DNA of 64,000 nt, taken from Parasphingorhabdus marina DSM 22363. GTDB taxonomy: Bacteria > Pseudomonadota > Alphaproteobacteria > Sphingomonadales > Sphingomonadaceae. The position numbers and the translations under genes were made by a program. The notes beneath the pieces were generated by a model. It worked only from the letters and a program-made list of their open reading frames with translations, had not been told where the DNA came from and made no database searches. Shown here piece after piece: positions 17,749-26,896 of this stretch. Positions within the stretch are counted from its first letter, which is position 1. Every line of letters starts with the position of its first letter. Location: NCBI RefSeq assembly GCF_900128895.1, contig NZ_FSQW01000002.1, positions 992,001-1,056,000 of the forward strand, read 5' to 3'.

Positions 17749-18402
17749 ATGCGACCCGGATTTTCCAAAGTCGCCATTGTCGAGGATGACCCACCAGTTC
17801 TCGCGGATATCTGCACAGTCGTTGAATCAGCCGATGACATGGAGCTGGTCGGGTCCGCACCGAATTTCGCTGCGGGACAAAAGCTGGTCGCGGGCGGCGG
17901 CTTCGATGTCCTGATCTGCGACCTTGGCCTGCCGGACGGCGACGGCACCGATCTCGTGCGGATGGCATCGGAACGCCAGAATGACATCGATATCATGGTC
18001 CTGACAATGTTCGCCGATCACCAGAAAGTGCTCAACGCGATCCGCGCCGGGGCCCGGGGCTATCTGCTCAAGGACCAGCCTCTGGAGAGCTGCGTCGATG
18101 CGATCCGGGAAATTCGTGCGGGCGGATCTCCCATCAGCCCGATCATCGCCCGCCTGGTGCTGAAACAGCTGCAGCCGGAGGCGGAGCCGGTCGACCAGCT
18201 CGCCGAAGCGCTGTCCAGCCGTGAGCTGGAGACCCTCAATCTGCTGTCGCGCGGCTTTTCCTATTCGGAATCCGCCGAAATCATGAACATCTCGGCGCAT
18301 ACCGTCGCCACTTATGTGAAGCATATCTATCGCAAGCTGGAAGTGAATTCGCGCGCCGAAGCCGTGTACGAGGCTTCCAGTCGCGGCATTTTGAGGAGCT
18401 GA
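17749..18402 (+). CDS. NarL/FixJ-type response regulator
   Basis: A 217-residue two-component regulator. The receiver domain has the acidic pocket EDD, the phospho-acceptor Asp58 in ICDLGLPDG, and the conserved Lys in LLKDQPLE. The C-terminal LuxR-type HTH is SRELETLNLLSRGFSYSESA followed by AHTVATYVKHIYRKL. GGGAGG precedes ATG 17749 by six bases. The histidine kinase starts four bases after the stop, so the pair is co-translated and functions together. Target genes are unknown; the divergent membrane-anchored protein is a candidate. Confidence 0.93.
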   Translation: MRPGFSKVAIVEDDPPVLADICTVVESADDMELVGSAPNFAAGQKLVAGGGFDVLICDLGLPDGDGTDLVRMASERQNDIDIMVLTMFADHQKVLNAIRAGARGYLLKDQPLESCVDAIREIRAGGSPISPIIARLVLKQLQPEAEPVDQLAEALSSRELETLNLLSRGFSYSESAEIMNISAHTVATYVKHIYRKLEVNSRAEAVYEASSRGILRS

Positions 18403-18406
18403 TGGC

Positions 18407-20335
18407 TTGATTGCACGGCTGATCTGCCTGCTCGTGCTGATATGCGCGGCGACGCTGGGCTTTGCCGCATTGGCGCAGACCACGCCATCCGGTCCGGCCG
18501 TCATTGTGGAAGATCATCCCGAGGGACCGATCCTGCGCTTCTCCCGGGCCGAAATCTCGCTGAGCAGGAGTGACGCGGTGCCGGACTCGGGCTGGGCGGC
18601 ACGCGGCCTGCCTGCCCTTTGGCTTTCCGACGAAGCCCGGGCGCAGCAGGACGGCGACCTGTCGGCCTGGGTTCGCGCGGAATTTGACCGCTCATCCCTT
18701 GGCAATGAGGCGATTTCGGTGTTCACCGAGGACAACCGGGAACGACTGTCGGTTTTCGTCAATGGCGTGAATATCTTTCGCAACTATAGCAGTGATCAAA
18801 AACTCATGCTCGGCTGGAACCAGCCCTATCTGATCCCCCTGCCCGAGGCACTGCTCAAACCCGGCCGAAATGAAATCGCGCTGCGGGTGGAATCCGGTAA
18901 CAAGCACGCGCTGGGAATCGGAACCATCAGTATCGGCTCACAAAATGCCGTCGGAGCGATCTACCAGCGCCAGTATTTTGCCCGCATCGATGCGCCCAAA
19001 ACCCTGAACTGGATCATGTTGCTGCTCTCGGTGTTCGTGTTTGTGATGTGGCTGGGGCGGCGGCAGGAACGGGAACTGCTCTGGCTTTCGCTCACCGGCA
19101 TCCTCTGGTTTGCGCGCAACTACCATTTTTTCGCGGAAACGGTGCCTTTCGACCCGGTCCTGTTTCAGCAAATCACCTATTATTCCGTCTATTTCGCCGT
19201 CGCCTGCTCGCTGGCCTTTTGCGCCGAGTTCCTGAAACTGCGGCACCGTAAACAGATCATCTTTGCCATGTTTGCGATCGGCCTGCTGCTGAGTGTATCC
19301 CGCTATGTGCTGACTCTCACCGATCGCACCGACATGGCCAGCAGCGTCATGACCGTGGTCCTGTTCGGGACCTTCCTCGTGCTTCTGCTCCGCCACTCCA
19401 TCCGCACAGGATCGGCGGAAAGCTGGATGCTGCTTGTCCTGCTGTCACTGGCAGCCACCACCGGCATTCACGACATTGGCCGAATACCGAATATCGACTG
19501 GTGGACGGGCGCCGGATTCCATTTCCAGCCCTTTATCGGTTTTTTCCTGTTCATGGTCTTCATGCTGTCGCTCGCCCGCCGCTTTTTGAGTGCGCTCAGT
19601 CTGGTCGAGGAGACCAATGTCCATCTCGAGAAAAGCGTGACGGAAGCCACCGACGCCCTGGCGGCCTCCCAGAAAGCGCAACGGGAAATGGAAGTGGACC
19701 GGGCGCTGGAAACCGAGCGCGAGCGGCTGATGCGCGAGATGCATGACGGGATTGGCTCCAGCCTCGTCACTGCTCTGGCGGTAGCTCGCAAGCGCAATGA
19801 TCCGGCGCCAACGATCAAGACGCTGCAACGCGCGATCAGCGATCTCAAAATCACGGTGGACTCGCTGGCACCAGTAGAAGGCGATGTCGTGACCCTGCTC
19901 GCCAATATCCGCCACCGGATGGAACAGGAACTCACCGAAGCCGGGATTGCGAGTATCTGGAAAGTCGAGGATTGCGATCCGCTCGAGTGGATGGATGCCA
20001 GTCACAGTCTCCACCTGCTGCGCCTGCTGCAGGAAGCGCTCAGCAACATTCTTCAGCATGCGAAAGCGACCACCATAACCCTCGCCTGCAAGCCCGATTC
20101 CTTCGAGCGCAAGGCCGGCTTGCGGATCTCGATTCTGGATGACGGGACCGGCTTTGAGCCAGGCAGCCGCAATGGCAGCAAGGGGTTGAATTTCATGTAT
20201 GAACGGGCCGCGATATTGCACGGCCTGCTGACGATCGAGAGCGAAAACCGGGGCGGAACTGCGGTCAGCCTGTGGCTGCCACAGGTGCCGCCTTCGTCAG
20301 ATCTGGAGCGGAAACTGGAAAAGCTGGACGGGTAA
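18407..20335 (+). CDS. 7TM sensor histidine kinase (HisKA_3 type)
   Basis: A 642-residue membrane kinase. A signal peptide (residues 1-23) leads to a periplasmic domain of about 170 residues with a jelly-roll-like look. About seven hydrophobic helices follow (~200-400), resembling the 7TMR-DISM arrangement, then a coiled coil. The HisKA_3 phospho-acceptor box is MREMHDGIGSSLV (His446), and the HATPase domain has EALSNILQHA and DDGTGF. No ATG fits; translation appears to start at TTG 18407 with GAGGAG upstream, coupled to the regulator gene. Signal unknown, possibly a carbohydrate or envelope cue. Confidence 0.88.
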   Translation: MIARLICLLVLICAATLGFAALAQTTPSGPAVIVEDHPEGPILRFSRAEISLSRSDAVPDSGWAARGLPALWLSDEARAQQDGDLSAWVRAEFDRSSLGNEAISVFTEDNRERLSVFVNGVNIFRNYSSDQKLMLGWNQPYLIPLPEALLKPGRNEIALRVESGNKHALGIGTISIGSQNAVGAIYQRQYFARIDAPKTLNWIMLLLSVFVFVMWLGRRQERELLWLSLTGILWFARNYHFFAETVPFDPVLFQQITYYSVYFAVACSLAFCAEFLKLRHRKQIIFAMFAIGLLLSVSRYVLTLTDRTDMASSVMTVVLFGTFLVLLLRHSIRTGSAESWMLLVLLSLAATTGIHDIGRIPNIDWWTGAGFHFQPFIGFFLFMVFMLSLARRFLSALSLVEETNVHLEKSVTEATDALAASQKAQREMEVDRALETERERLMREMHDGIGSSLVTALAVARKRNDPAPTIKTLQRAISDLKITVDSLAPVEGDVVTLLANIRHRMEQELTEAGIASIWKVEDCDPLEWMDASHSLHLLRLLQEALSNILQHAKATTITLACKPDSFERKAGLRISILDDGTGFEPGSRNGSKGLNFMYERAAILHGLLTIESENRGGTAVSLWLPQVPPSSDLERKLEKLDG

Positions 20336-20348
20336 ATCCAGCTTTTCC
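20317..20348. terminator. Bidirectional terminator between kinase and padR
   Basis: GGAAAAGCTGGA (20317-20328) pairs perfectly with TCCAGCTTTTCC (20337-20348), a 12-bp stem with an 8-base loop. The U-run-like TTTT forms part of the descending stem in both directions. It overlaps the kinase stop codon and lies 24 bases after the padR stop. Confidence 0.75.
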
Positions 20349-20371
20349 AAATGTGACTTAACGGGCTTCCG

Positions 20372-20965
20372 TTATTTCAGTCGTTCGATCTTGCTGGCCG
20401 CTTCATCGATGATCGCCGCCACGTCCAGGATCTTGTCCGAGCCCTTTTCCTCATCCGCCAGACGGATCCGGATCGCGCTTTTCAGATTCCCGGTCGCGCG
20501 CTTGATGGAGGCGGCGTCGGATGCCTGCCCCATCTGGGCCACGCCCTCGAGGCGCTCGAGAATATCGGCTATATGCTTTTCTTCATCCTTGAGCTTCGCT
20601 GCGCCAGCCTTGGTGATCGAGTAGATTTTCTTGCCGCCTTCATCGACTTTTTCATCGATCAGATCCATGTCTGCCATCAGGGTCAGCGTCGGATAGACAA
20701 TCCCCGGGCTGGGCGCATAATGGCCGCCGGTCAGTTCCTCGATCTTCTGGATCAGGTCATAACCGTGGCGCGGTTCTTCGGCGATCAGGTGAAGCGCCAG
20801 CAGTTTCAGCTCGCCGCGCTGGAACATCCGGGCGCGCCGTTTGGCTTTCGCCCCTTCAAATGCCGCTGCGGCAAAGGCTCTTGCAAATTTTTTTCCGTCC
20901 ATGGCACCCCAGGACTTACCGCGCCGGGAACCCGGTCCGCAATCAGAATAACGTGCATAGCGCAT
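20372..20965 (-). CDS. PadR family transcriptional regulator
   Basis: A 197-residue winged-helix regulator. The PadR domain (about residues 50-120) has LKLLALHLIAEEPRHGYDLI and the conserved APSPGIVYPTLTLM. A basic, Ala/Arg-rich N-terminal extension of about 45 residues and a helical C-terminal dimerisation region flank it, as in the long sphingomonad PadR proteins. AAGGAG seven bases before ATG 20965 fixes the start. An AT-rich inverted repeat upstream is the likely operator. The effector is unknown. Confidence 0.88.
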   Translation of the reverse strand: MRYARYSDCGPGSRRGKSWGAMDGKKFARAFAAAAFEGAKAKRRARMFQRGELKLLALHLIAEEPRHGYDLIQKIEELTGGHYAPSPGIVYPTLTLMADMDLIDEKVDEGGKKIYSITKAGAAKLKDEEKHIADILERLEGVAQMGQASDAASIKRATGNLKSAIRIRLADEEKGSDKILDVAAIIDEAASKIERLK

Positions 20966-20978
20966 AATATCTCTCCTT

Positions 20979-21004
20979 TATATCTAAACTATTTCTAAGA
21001 TATA
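20979..21004. promoter_or_regulatory. Inverted repeat upstream of padR, candidate PadR operator
   Basis: TATATCT (20979-20985) and AGATATA (20998-21004) are exact reverse complements 12 bases apart, in an AT-rich patch directly upstream of the padR ribosome-binding site. A further ATATCT follows at 21002-21007. This fits PadR autoregulation, but is inferred from position and symmetry only. Confidence 0.5.
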
Positions 21005-21054
21005 TCTTTAAATTACTTAAACAAGAAGTCGCCGCGGGAAAAATGGCAAGCCCT

Positions 21055-22005
21055 TCAATTTGCGTCGGTTTTTTCTTCCTGAGCCAGAGGCTGCACCAGC
21101 GAGAAACCCAGACGGATCTGGCCTTCGTCGATCAGGCGATTGATGACGCCGTCTGCATGCGCCGGAACGATATGCAGGTCCGGCTCGGCCCGGGACAGAT
21201 CATGAATGGCCTTGAGCTGATGGACCACCGCGCCCCTGTCCTCCGGATCGACCATCAACAACCGCACCAGCCGCGTCCGGTCGACGCCTTCAGTGACATT
21301 GCCTTCGGTATAGGCGATATCGCCAATGAACAGATATTCCTGTCCACTGGCCAGTTTGACAAAGACCATCACACTGCCCGGTGTGTGACCAGCGGCGGGG
21401 ATCATGACGATTCCCGGTGCAACCTGCACGAGGCGTTCCAGCTTTACCGGCTCATTGCTGTCAAACTCCGGCGGTAGTTCCCCGCGCAAAGTGTAGCGCA
21501 GCATCCCCTCAAATTGTTCGCGGGTCAGGATCAGCTTGTCCGCCAGCTCAGAAGGATTGCGGTGACGGACGATGCCGCCGACATGATCCAGATGCTCATG
21601 CGTGACCATGATCCCTTTGGCCGAGGACAGCACATCCTGTATCCGCGTCCAGACCTGCGCATCGAAGCCGTCGGCCTGATCATATTCTTCCGCCAGCCGC
21701 TGATCCATGCCCGCTTCCAGCGCATAATGGCCATCCGGCGTGACAATCTGGAAGATATTCCGGTTCATCAGTGCCTCGCCGAAACCCGCCCCTGCGCGGA
21801 CCGCAAAGGCCGGAACCGGCGTTTTCGCCAATATCTCGGTGCGAATTTCGACCGGCAACTGGTCTTCGGGAGCCGCTGCCAATGTCCGGATCTCTGCGAT
21901 GTCCAGTGGATAATTGCTTTCACCGGGCAGTGAGCCATCCAGTACATAATGGTAGATCGCACCGCCCAGAATGAGGACAAAGGCGAGGAGCAGCAGGCGT
22001 TTCAT
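21055..22005 (-). CDS. Exported metallo-beta-lactamase fold hydrolase
   Basis: A 316-residue MBL-fold protein with one N-terminal hydrophobic segment (signal anchor or signal peptide). The zinc-binding motif is THEHLDHVGG, followed by AAGHTPGS, GDIAYT and VPAHAD in the expected order. It is probably periplasmic. Families with this pattern include lactonases and other hydrolases; no substrate can be assigned. It is transcribed away from the thiolase, 126 bases apart. Confidence 0.82.
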   Translation of the reverse strand: MKRLLLLAFVLILGGAIYHYVLDGSLPGESNYPLDIAEIRTLAAAPEDQLPVEIRTEILAKTPVPAFAVRAGAGFGEALMNRNIFQIVTPDGHYALEAGMDQRLAEEYDQADGFDAQVWTRIQDVLSSAKGIMVTHEHLDHVGGIVRHRNPSELADKLILTREQFEGMLRYTLRGELPPEFDSNEPVKLERLVQVAPGIVMIPAAGHTPGSVMVFVKLASGQEYLFIGDIAYTEGNVTEGVDRTRLVRLLMVDPEDRGAVVHQLKAIHDLSRAEPDLHIVPAHADGVINRLIDEGQIRLGFSLVQPLAQEEKTDAN

Positions 22006-22131
22006 GCCGTCAGACTAACCTTTCCCCGCAATCCGTACCAGCGACATTTTCCGAAGCAATCTCCGGCGCAGGCTTGCAGAGTCTCATCCACTGTGTAGGC
22101 TGGCCCGTATAAGGTGAGAAGGAGATACAGC

Positions 22132-23361
22132 ATGTCGGGCAAGGTCTACGTTCTGGGCGGTCATCAAACCGACTTTGCGCAAAACTGGACGCGCGAAAAT
22201 CTCGACCTCTTCGACCTTTTCTCCCAGACGGTCCGCACGGGACTGGAGAAAACCCGGCTGGATGCGAAAGATATCGATGTCGGTCATGTCGGCAATTTCG
22301 TCGCGGAACTGTTTACCGGACAAGGCATGCTGGGCGGCTTTTTCGGCCATGTGCACAAGGATTTCTCCGGCATGCCGTCGTCCCGACACGAAGGTGCCTG
22401 CGCTTCCGGATCGCTCGCCATTCTCGGCGCGATGGCAGATATCGAGAGCGGCCGCTATGACCTCGCCTGTGTCGCCGGTGTCGAGCTGATGCGCAATGTG
22501 TCCGGGCAGCAGGCCGCCGACAATCTCGGCGCTGCCATCTATGTCGGCGAAGAAGGCCAGGACGCGACCTATATCTGGCCCGCCATGTTCTCCGACCTCG
22601 CCGAGGAATATGACCGCAGATATGGCCTCAATCACGACCATCTGATGGCCATTTCCGAAACAAATTTCGCCAATGCCCGGCGCAATCCCAATGCCCAGAC
22701 CCGCAGCTGGGAGTTTACCGAGAAAAGCTTCACCCAGGATGACCAGCATAACCCGGTGATCGAAGGCTGGATGCGCAAACAGGATTGCGGTCAGGTGTCT
22801 GACGGCGCCGCGGTCGTGTTCCTCGCCTCCGAAGCCCGGGCCAAGCAATATGCCGACACCCATGGCATCGCGCTGGATAGCCTCGCCCAGATCAAAGGCT
22901 GGGGCCACACGACAGCACCGATGCTGATGCGCACCAAATTGCAGGAAAGTGCGAATGACGATTATGTCCTGCCCTGGACCCGCAAGGCGATTACCGATGC
23001 CTACAGGCGCTCAGGGATCAGCGGACCGGACCAGCTCGATGCGATTGAGACCCATGACTGTTTTTCCGTCACCGAATATATGGCGATCGAGCATTTCGGG
23101 ATCACCGCTCCGGGCGAAGCCTGGAAAGCGGTCGAAGAGGGTGTGATCGGCTTTGATGGCCGTTTGCCCGTCAATCCATCCGGCGGCCTGATCGGCATGG
23201 GTCACCCGGTCGGCGCGACCGGCGTGCGGATGATGCTCGATGCGATGAAACAGGTCACCGGGACCGCCGGAGACTATCAGGTTGAGGGCGCCAGAAATGT
23301 CGGCACGTTCAATGTGGGCGGATCGGGCACCACCAATTGTTCCTTTGTTGTGGGGGTTTAA
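22132..23361 (+). CDS. Thiolase family protein (acetyl-CoA acetyltransferase type)
   Basis: A 409-residue thiolase. The nucleophilic cysteine is Cys90 in HEGACASGS. The C-terminal segments ETHDCFSVTEYMAIE and NPSGGLIGMGHPVGATG supply further active-site residues, close to the SCP-x-like group rather than classical FadA. It should cleave or form beta-ketoacyl-CoA. AAGGAG before ATG 22132 supports that start; six upstream codons of open frame are ignored. The DUF1295 gene starts three bases after the stop, so they form a pair. Confidence 0.88.
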   Translation: MSGKVYVLGGHQTDFAQNWTRENLDLFDLFSQTVRTGLEKTRLDAKDIDVGHVGNFVAELFTGQGMLGGFFGHVHKDFSGMPSSRHEGACASGSLAILGAMADIESGRYDLACVAGVELMRNVSGQQAADNLGAAIYVGEEGQDATYIWPAMFSDLAEEYDRRYGLNHDHLMAISETNFANARRNPNAQTRSWEFTEKSFTQDDQHNPVIEGWMRKQDCGQVSDGAAVVFLASEARAKQYADTHGIALDSLAQIKGWGHTTAPMLMRTKLQESANDDYVLPWTRKAITDAYRRSGISGPDQLDAIETHDCFSVTEYMAIEHFGITAPGEAWKAVEEGVIGFDGRLPVNPSGGLIGMGHPVGATGVRMMLDAMKQVTGTAGDYQVEGARNVGTFNVGGSGTTNCSFVVGV

Positions 23362-23364
23362 CTC

Positions 23365-24234
23365 GTGAATTTGAAAATCTTGCTGCCGCTGGCCATTGCA
23401 ATCGCGATTGGCGCCGGCGTAGCCTTCGCCGGGAGCGACAATGGCGCCCTGTACGGTACCATGCCGGTGTTCCTGCTCTGCGGCATCCTCGCCTTTGCCA
23501 TCAACTGGCTGGCCTTCATCCCCGCCAATATCTGGCAGACCGAAAAATTCTACGATCTCACCGGGTCGATCACTTATGTCACGATCATGGCTGTTGCCTG
23601 CGCGCTGTCCGGGCCACTGGATAATCGCGCACTGATCATCGCCGCGCTGGTCATGGTCTGGGCGCTGCGCCTGGGCTCCTTCCTGTTCCTGCGCATCCGG
23701 GCGGACGGCAAGGATCAGCGGTTTGACAAGATCAAGGTCTCGCCCCCGCGTTTCTTTTTCACCTGGACCCTGCAGGCGCTCTGGGTACTGCTGACCGCCG
23801 CCAGCGCGCTGGCCATCATCACCAGCGACACCCGCCTGCCGATCGATATTTTCGCAATCATCGGCATCGTCCTGTGGCTGGCCGGTTTTGGCATCGAAGT
23901 CGTGTCCGACCGGCAAAAGCGCGAATTTCGCAAGAAGCCGGAGAACAAGGGCAAGTTCATCTCCACCGGCCTGTGGGCCTGGTCGCGCCATCCCAATTAT
24001 TTCGGCGAAATCCTGCTCTGGACCGGGATAACGGTCGCCTCGCTGCCGATCCTCAGCGGATGGCAATGGGTCACAATCATCTCCCCGATCTTCGTCGCCA
24101 CGCTCCTGATCAGGATCAGCGGCATACCCAAACTGGAAGCCCATGCCGAGGAAAAATGGGGCGATGACCCGGCCTACCGGGCCTATGCCGACAACACCCC
24201 TGTTTTGCTGATGCGCCCACCCAAAGCGGCGTGA
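23365..24234 (+). CDS. DUF1295 membrane protein (steroid 5-alpha-reductase-like)
   Basis: A 289-residue integral membrane protein of DUF1295. About seven helices precede the NADPH-site region KGKFISTGLWAWSRHPNYFGEI, the hallmark shared with isoprenylcysteine methyltransferases and steroid reductases. It probably reduces a lipid or isoprenoid double bond, but no substrate is established. The start is GTG 23365, three bases after the thiolase stop, which makes it the second gene of that operon. Confidence 0.85.
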   Translation: MNLKILLPLAIAIAIGAGVAFAGSDNGALYGTMPVFLLCGILAFAINWLAFIPANIWQTEKFYDLTGSITYVTIMAVACALSGPLDNRALIIAALVMVWALRLGSFLFLRIRADGKDQRFDKIKVSPPRFFFTWTLQALWVLLTAASALAIITSDTRLPIDIFAIIGIVLWLAGFGIEVVSDRQKREFRKKPENKGKFISTGLWAWSRHPNYFGEILLWTGITVASLPILSGWQWVTIISPIFVATLLIRISGIPKLEAHAEEKWGDDPAYRAYADNTPVLLMRPPKAA

Positions 24235-24243
24235 TGCGAGCGG

Positions 24244-24855
24244 CTATTCCGGCTTCTTCGCCACGCCGACAAAGGCGGGGCGGAGCAGGCGGTCCTTGAT
24301 GACGTAGCCGGCCTGCATTTCCTGCACGATCGTGCCGGGTTCATGCTCTTCGGTCGGAATTTCGACCATCGCCTGGTGCTGGTTCGGGTCGAGCGGCAGC
24401 CCCATTGAGGCGACGCGCTTCACGCCATTTTGTTCGAAAACTTTTTCCAGCTCGCGCGCCGTGGCTTCGATCCCGCCGATCAGACCGCCCCATTTCTCTT
24501 CATTCTTCACTTCGTCGGGAATCGCTTCCAGTGCCCGCTGCATATTGTCCATCACCGACAGCATGTCGCGCGCGAAACCCGTGGCGGCATAGGCCTTGGC
24601 GTCCTGCGCATCCTTTTCCAGACGGCGGCGAACATTCTGCGTCTCGGCCTGGGCATAGAGCACCGCCTGCTTGGTCTCGGCCAGCTCGTTTTCTAGCGCT
24701 GCAATCCGCTCGAGGCTGTCATCACCGGTGGCGTCTTCTTCGGACGGATTTTCGCCCTCGCCGCCTTGTTTCATGCTTTCCGGCACGCCTTCCAGTTCCG
24801 CTTCTGCCGCGGCATCCAGATTTTCATTCTTCTCGTCGGGCTTGGTGTCACTCAT
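24244..24855 (-). CDS. grpE: Nucleotide exchange factor GrpE
   Basis: A 203-residue GrpE, the DnaK nucleotide-exchange factor. An acidic, disordered N-terminus (residues 1-45) leads to the long coiled-coil helix (LENELAETKQAVLYAQAETQ). The beta domain ends with VEIPTEEHEPGTIVQEMQAGY followed by DRLLRPAFVGVAKK, the family signature. It lies 58 bases downstream of hrcA on the same strand, the common alphaproteobacterial hrcA-grpE pair. Confidence 0.96.
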   Translation of the reverse strand: MSDTKPDEKNENLDAAAEAELEGVPESMKQGGEGENPSEEDATGDDSLERIAALENELAETKQAVLYAQAETQNVRRRLEKDAQDAKAYAATGFARDMLSVMDNMQRALEAIPDEVKNEEKWGGLIGGIEATARELEKVFEQNGVKRVASMGLPLDPNQHQAMVEIPTEEHEPGTIVQEMQAGYVIKDRLLRPAFVGVAKKPE

Positions 24856-24913
24856 TTGTTCAAATCAACCTGTTTTCAATCATTTGGGCGGCATTTTGTC
24901 CGCCAGAATTCGT

Positions 24914-25960
24914 TTATTTGGTCAGCAAACGGGAGAGGGTTTGCGCTGTGAAGTCTACCATGGGTACGACCCGGGCGTAATTCAACCGTGTCGGACCGAT
25001 AACTCCCACGACGCCAACCACCTGGCCCTCTCCATCGCGATAGGGGGCCGCTATCACAGATGAGCCGGAAAGCGAGAATAATTTGTTCTCCGCGCCGATA
25101 AAAATTTTCGCCGCTTCGGCATCGCGGGCATTGTCGAGCAGCCGGGAAATCTCCTGCTTGCCTTCCAGCTCGTCGAGCAATTGCCGGACACGGTCGAGAT
25201 CATCAAGATTGCTGTCGTCGAGCAGATTGGCCTGCCCCCGCACGATCAGCACGGGACGGTCCGCCGGATCGCGACTCCAGGTCACCAGACCGGCCTTGAC
25301 CAGATCTTCCGATGCCTTGTCGATCGCGAGCTCGCCCGCGCTGATCTCGTGATCCAGCCGGGCCAGCGCCTGCGACAGGGACAATCCGGCGAAACGCGCG
25401 GTGAGATAATTGCCGGCTTCGACCAGCGCCGATTCCGAGACGCCCGGCGGCAGATCAAGCACGCGGTTTTCCACCGCGCCGTCCTGTGACACGAGAATCG
25501 CCAGCCCCTGCCCTTCGGACAATTTGACGAAGCTGAACTGTTTGAGCAACGGCTCGCGCTTCGGCACCATGACGAGACCGGCACAGGAAGACAGGCCGGA
25601 CAGCACCGACGTCGTGGCACGCAGCGCATCCTCGACCGGGCCCCGTTCGCTGATCTGACTTTCAATCGCTTCCCGCTCCTGTTGCGACGGCTCCGCCGCC
25701 TGCATCATGCCGTCGACAAACAGCCGCAGCCCGAGCTCGGTTGGCATCCGGCCAGCGCTGGTATGCGGCGCGGCGAGCAGGCCGAGTTCCTCGAGATCCT
25801 GCATGACATTGCGGATCGAGGCGGGTGACAGCTCCAGCCCCGGCGCCTTGGATATGGTCCGGGAACCGACCGGTGCGCCGCTATCGAGATAGGATTCCAC
25901 CACCACGCGGAAAATATCCTGTGCACGTGCGTTCATTTCGGTGATGGGTGTGCTGGTCAT
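24914..25960 (-). CDS. hrcA: Heat-inducible transcription repressor HrcA
   Basis: A 348-residue HrcA. The winged-helix domain (residues 8-100) includes YLDSGAPVGSRTISK and SPASIRNVMQDLEELGLL, and the C-terminal part is the usual GAF-like and dimerisation region. HrcA represses chaperone genes through CIRCE operators and needs GroEL for activity. I checked the regions before hrcA, grpE and dnaK and found no CIRCE, so its targets (probably groESL) lie elsewhere. An internal start at residue 9 (MNARAQ) is possible. Confidence 0.95.
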   Translation of the reverse strand: MTSTPITEMNARAQDIFRVVVESYLDSGAPVGSRTISKAPGLELSPASIRNVMQDLEELGLLAAPHTSAGRMPTELGLRLFVDGMMQAAEPSQQEREAIESQISERGPVEDALRATTSVLSGLSSCAGLVMVPKREPLLKQFSFVKLSEGQGLAILVSQDGAVENRVLDLPPGVSESALVEAGNYLTARFAGLSLSQALARLDHEISAGELAIDKASEDLVKAGLVTWSRDPADRPVLIVRGQANLLDDSNLDDLDRVRQLLDELEGKQEISRLLDNARDAEAAKIFIGAENKLFSLSGSSVIAAPYRDGEGQVVGVVGVIGPTRLNYARVVPMVDFTAQTLSRLLTK

Positions 25961-25999
25961 ACAGGCTAGATAAGATAGATCCGATCAGGATTCCAGCGT

Positions 26000-26782
26000 C
26001 TAGGAATGATCGCACAATATCTGATGGAGAGCATATTGCAGTGTCGAGTAGTGCGAAAGGCCAGGAAACTCCTTCAGTTCCGTTCCCTCACCGAAATAGG
26101 CTTGCAGATCATGAGCCATCTGAACGGGTGACCAGTTGTCTTTCTGGCCGTGCCAGAGAATGATTTTCTTTTCCGACAAATTGCGCTGAGGCAACCAGTC
26201 ATTTGAATATCCCATAATTTCCGCCTGGTAGCTTCTTGAACCATGTCCCAGACTGTCGGTCAGTATGCCTGAAAGCACACTTTCGAACCGGCTGTCGCCG
26301 ATGAGATTCCTGTCTTCCCCGCGTGAACTGGCAAACAGCAGCTTGAAAAGGATGTTCGGAAAATATCGGGCCATGAACGACTGGATACTCGTCATCCCTC
26401 CGAAAAGACCCGGATTCTCTCTCGCCATTCCAAACACGGCTTTGCCGGCCATATCCTCAAGATAGCCGGACCACTGTAGAGGGGCAGTCGAAGAAACAAG
26501 GTGTAGCACATCTATCCGCTGCGACAGAAAGGGAGCAACCTGGAGCGCAAAGTAGGTACCCAGTGAAAAGCCGATGATCTCAATCCTGCCATCCGGATAT
26601 CGCTGTTCAATCTGGTCAGCCACAGCCCGAAAACTTTCGGACAGGTCCCGGTCCGTTCCGCAGACAAGTCTGTCCGGAACAAAAACATCCAGTTCATGCG
26701 GTTTTTTGCACCTTACAAGATCAAGTTCCGCTGGTGATCCGGGAACTCCATGAAAATATGCGATCTGGCGACGTCTGCCCAT
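26000..26782 (-). CDS. Alpha/beta hydrolase
   Basis: A 260-residue alpha/beta-hydrolase-fold protein. The oxyanion motif is HGVPGSP (residues 11-17), the nucleophile elbow is GFSLG (Ser73), the acid is in GQKDNWSP and the catalytic His in GLSHYS near the end. No signal peptide is apparent. Substrate unknown; the cap region (about 105-180) is hydrophobic, which suits an ester or lipid-like substrate. Divergent from rph across 114 bases. Confidence 0.82.
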   Translation of the reverse strand: MGRRRQIAYFHGVPGSPAELDLVRCKKPHELDVFVPDRLVCGTDRDLSESFRAVADQIEQRYPDGRIEIIGFSLGTYFALQVAPFLSQRIDVLHLVSSTAPLQWSGYLEDMAGKAVFGMARENPGLFGGMTSIQSFMARYFPNILFKLLFASSRGEDRNLIGDSRFESVLSGILTDSLGHGSRSYQAEIMGYSNDWLPQRNLSEKKIILWHGQKDNWSPVQMAHDLQAYFGEGTELKEFPGLSHYSTLQYALHQILCDHS

Positions 26783-26896
26783 AGCACCGGTTAGCTGACT
26801 TTGTGCGCCATATCATCAAATTTCCCCATAGCTTCGTTGCTTCCACACGAATCAGAAGATAGTGCCAGGCACTGACAAGCCACAGGAGAATCACAT

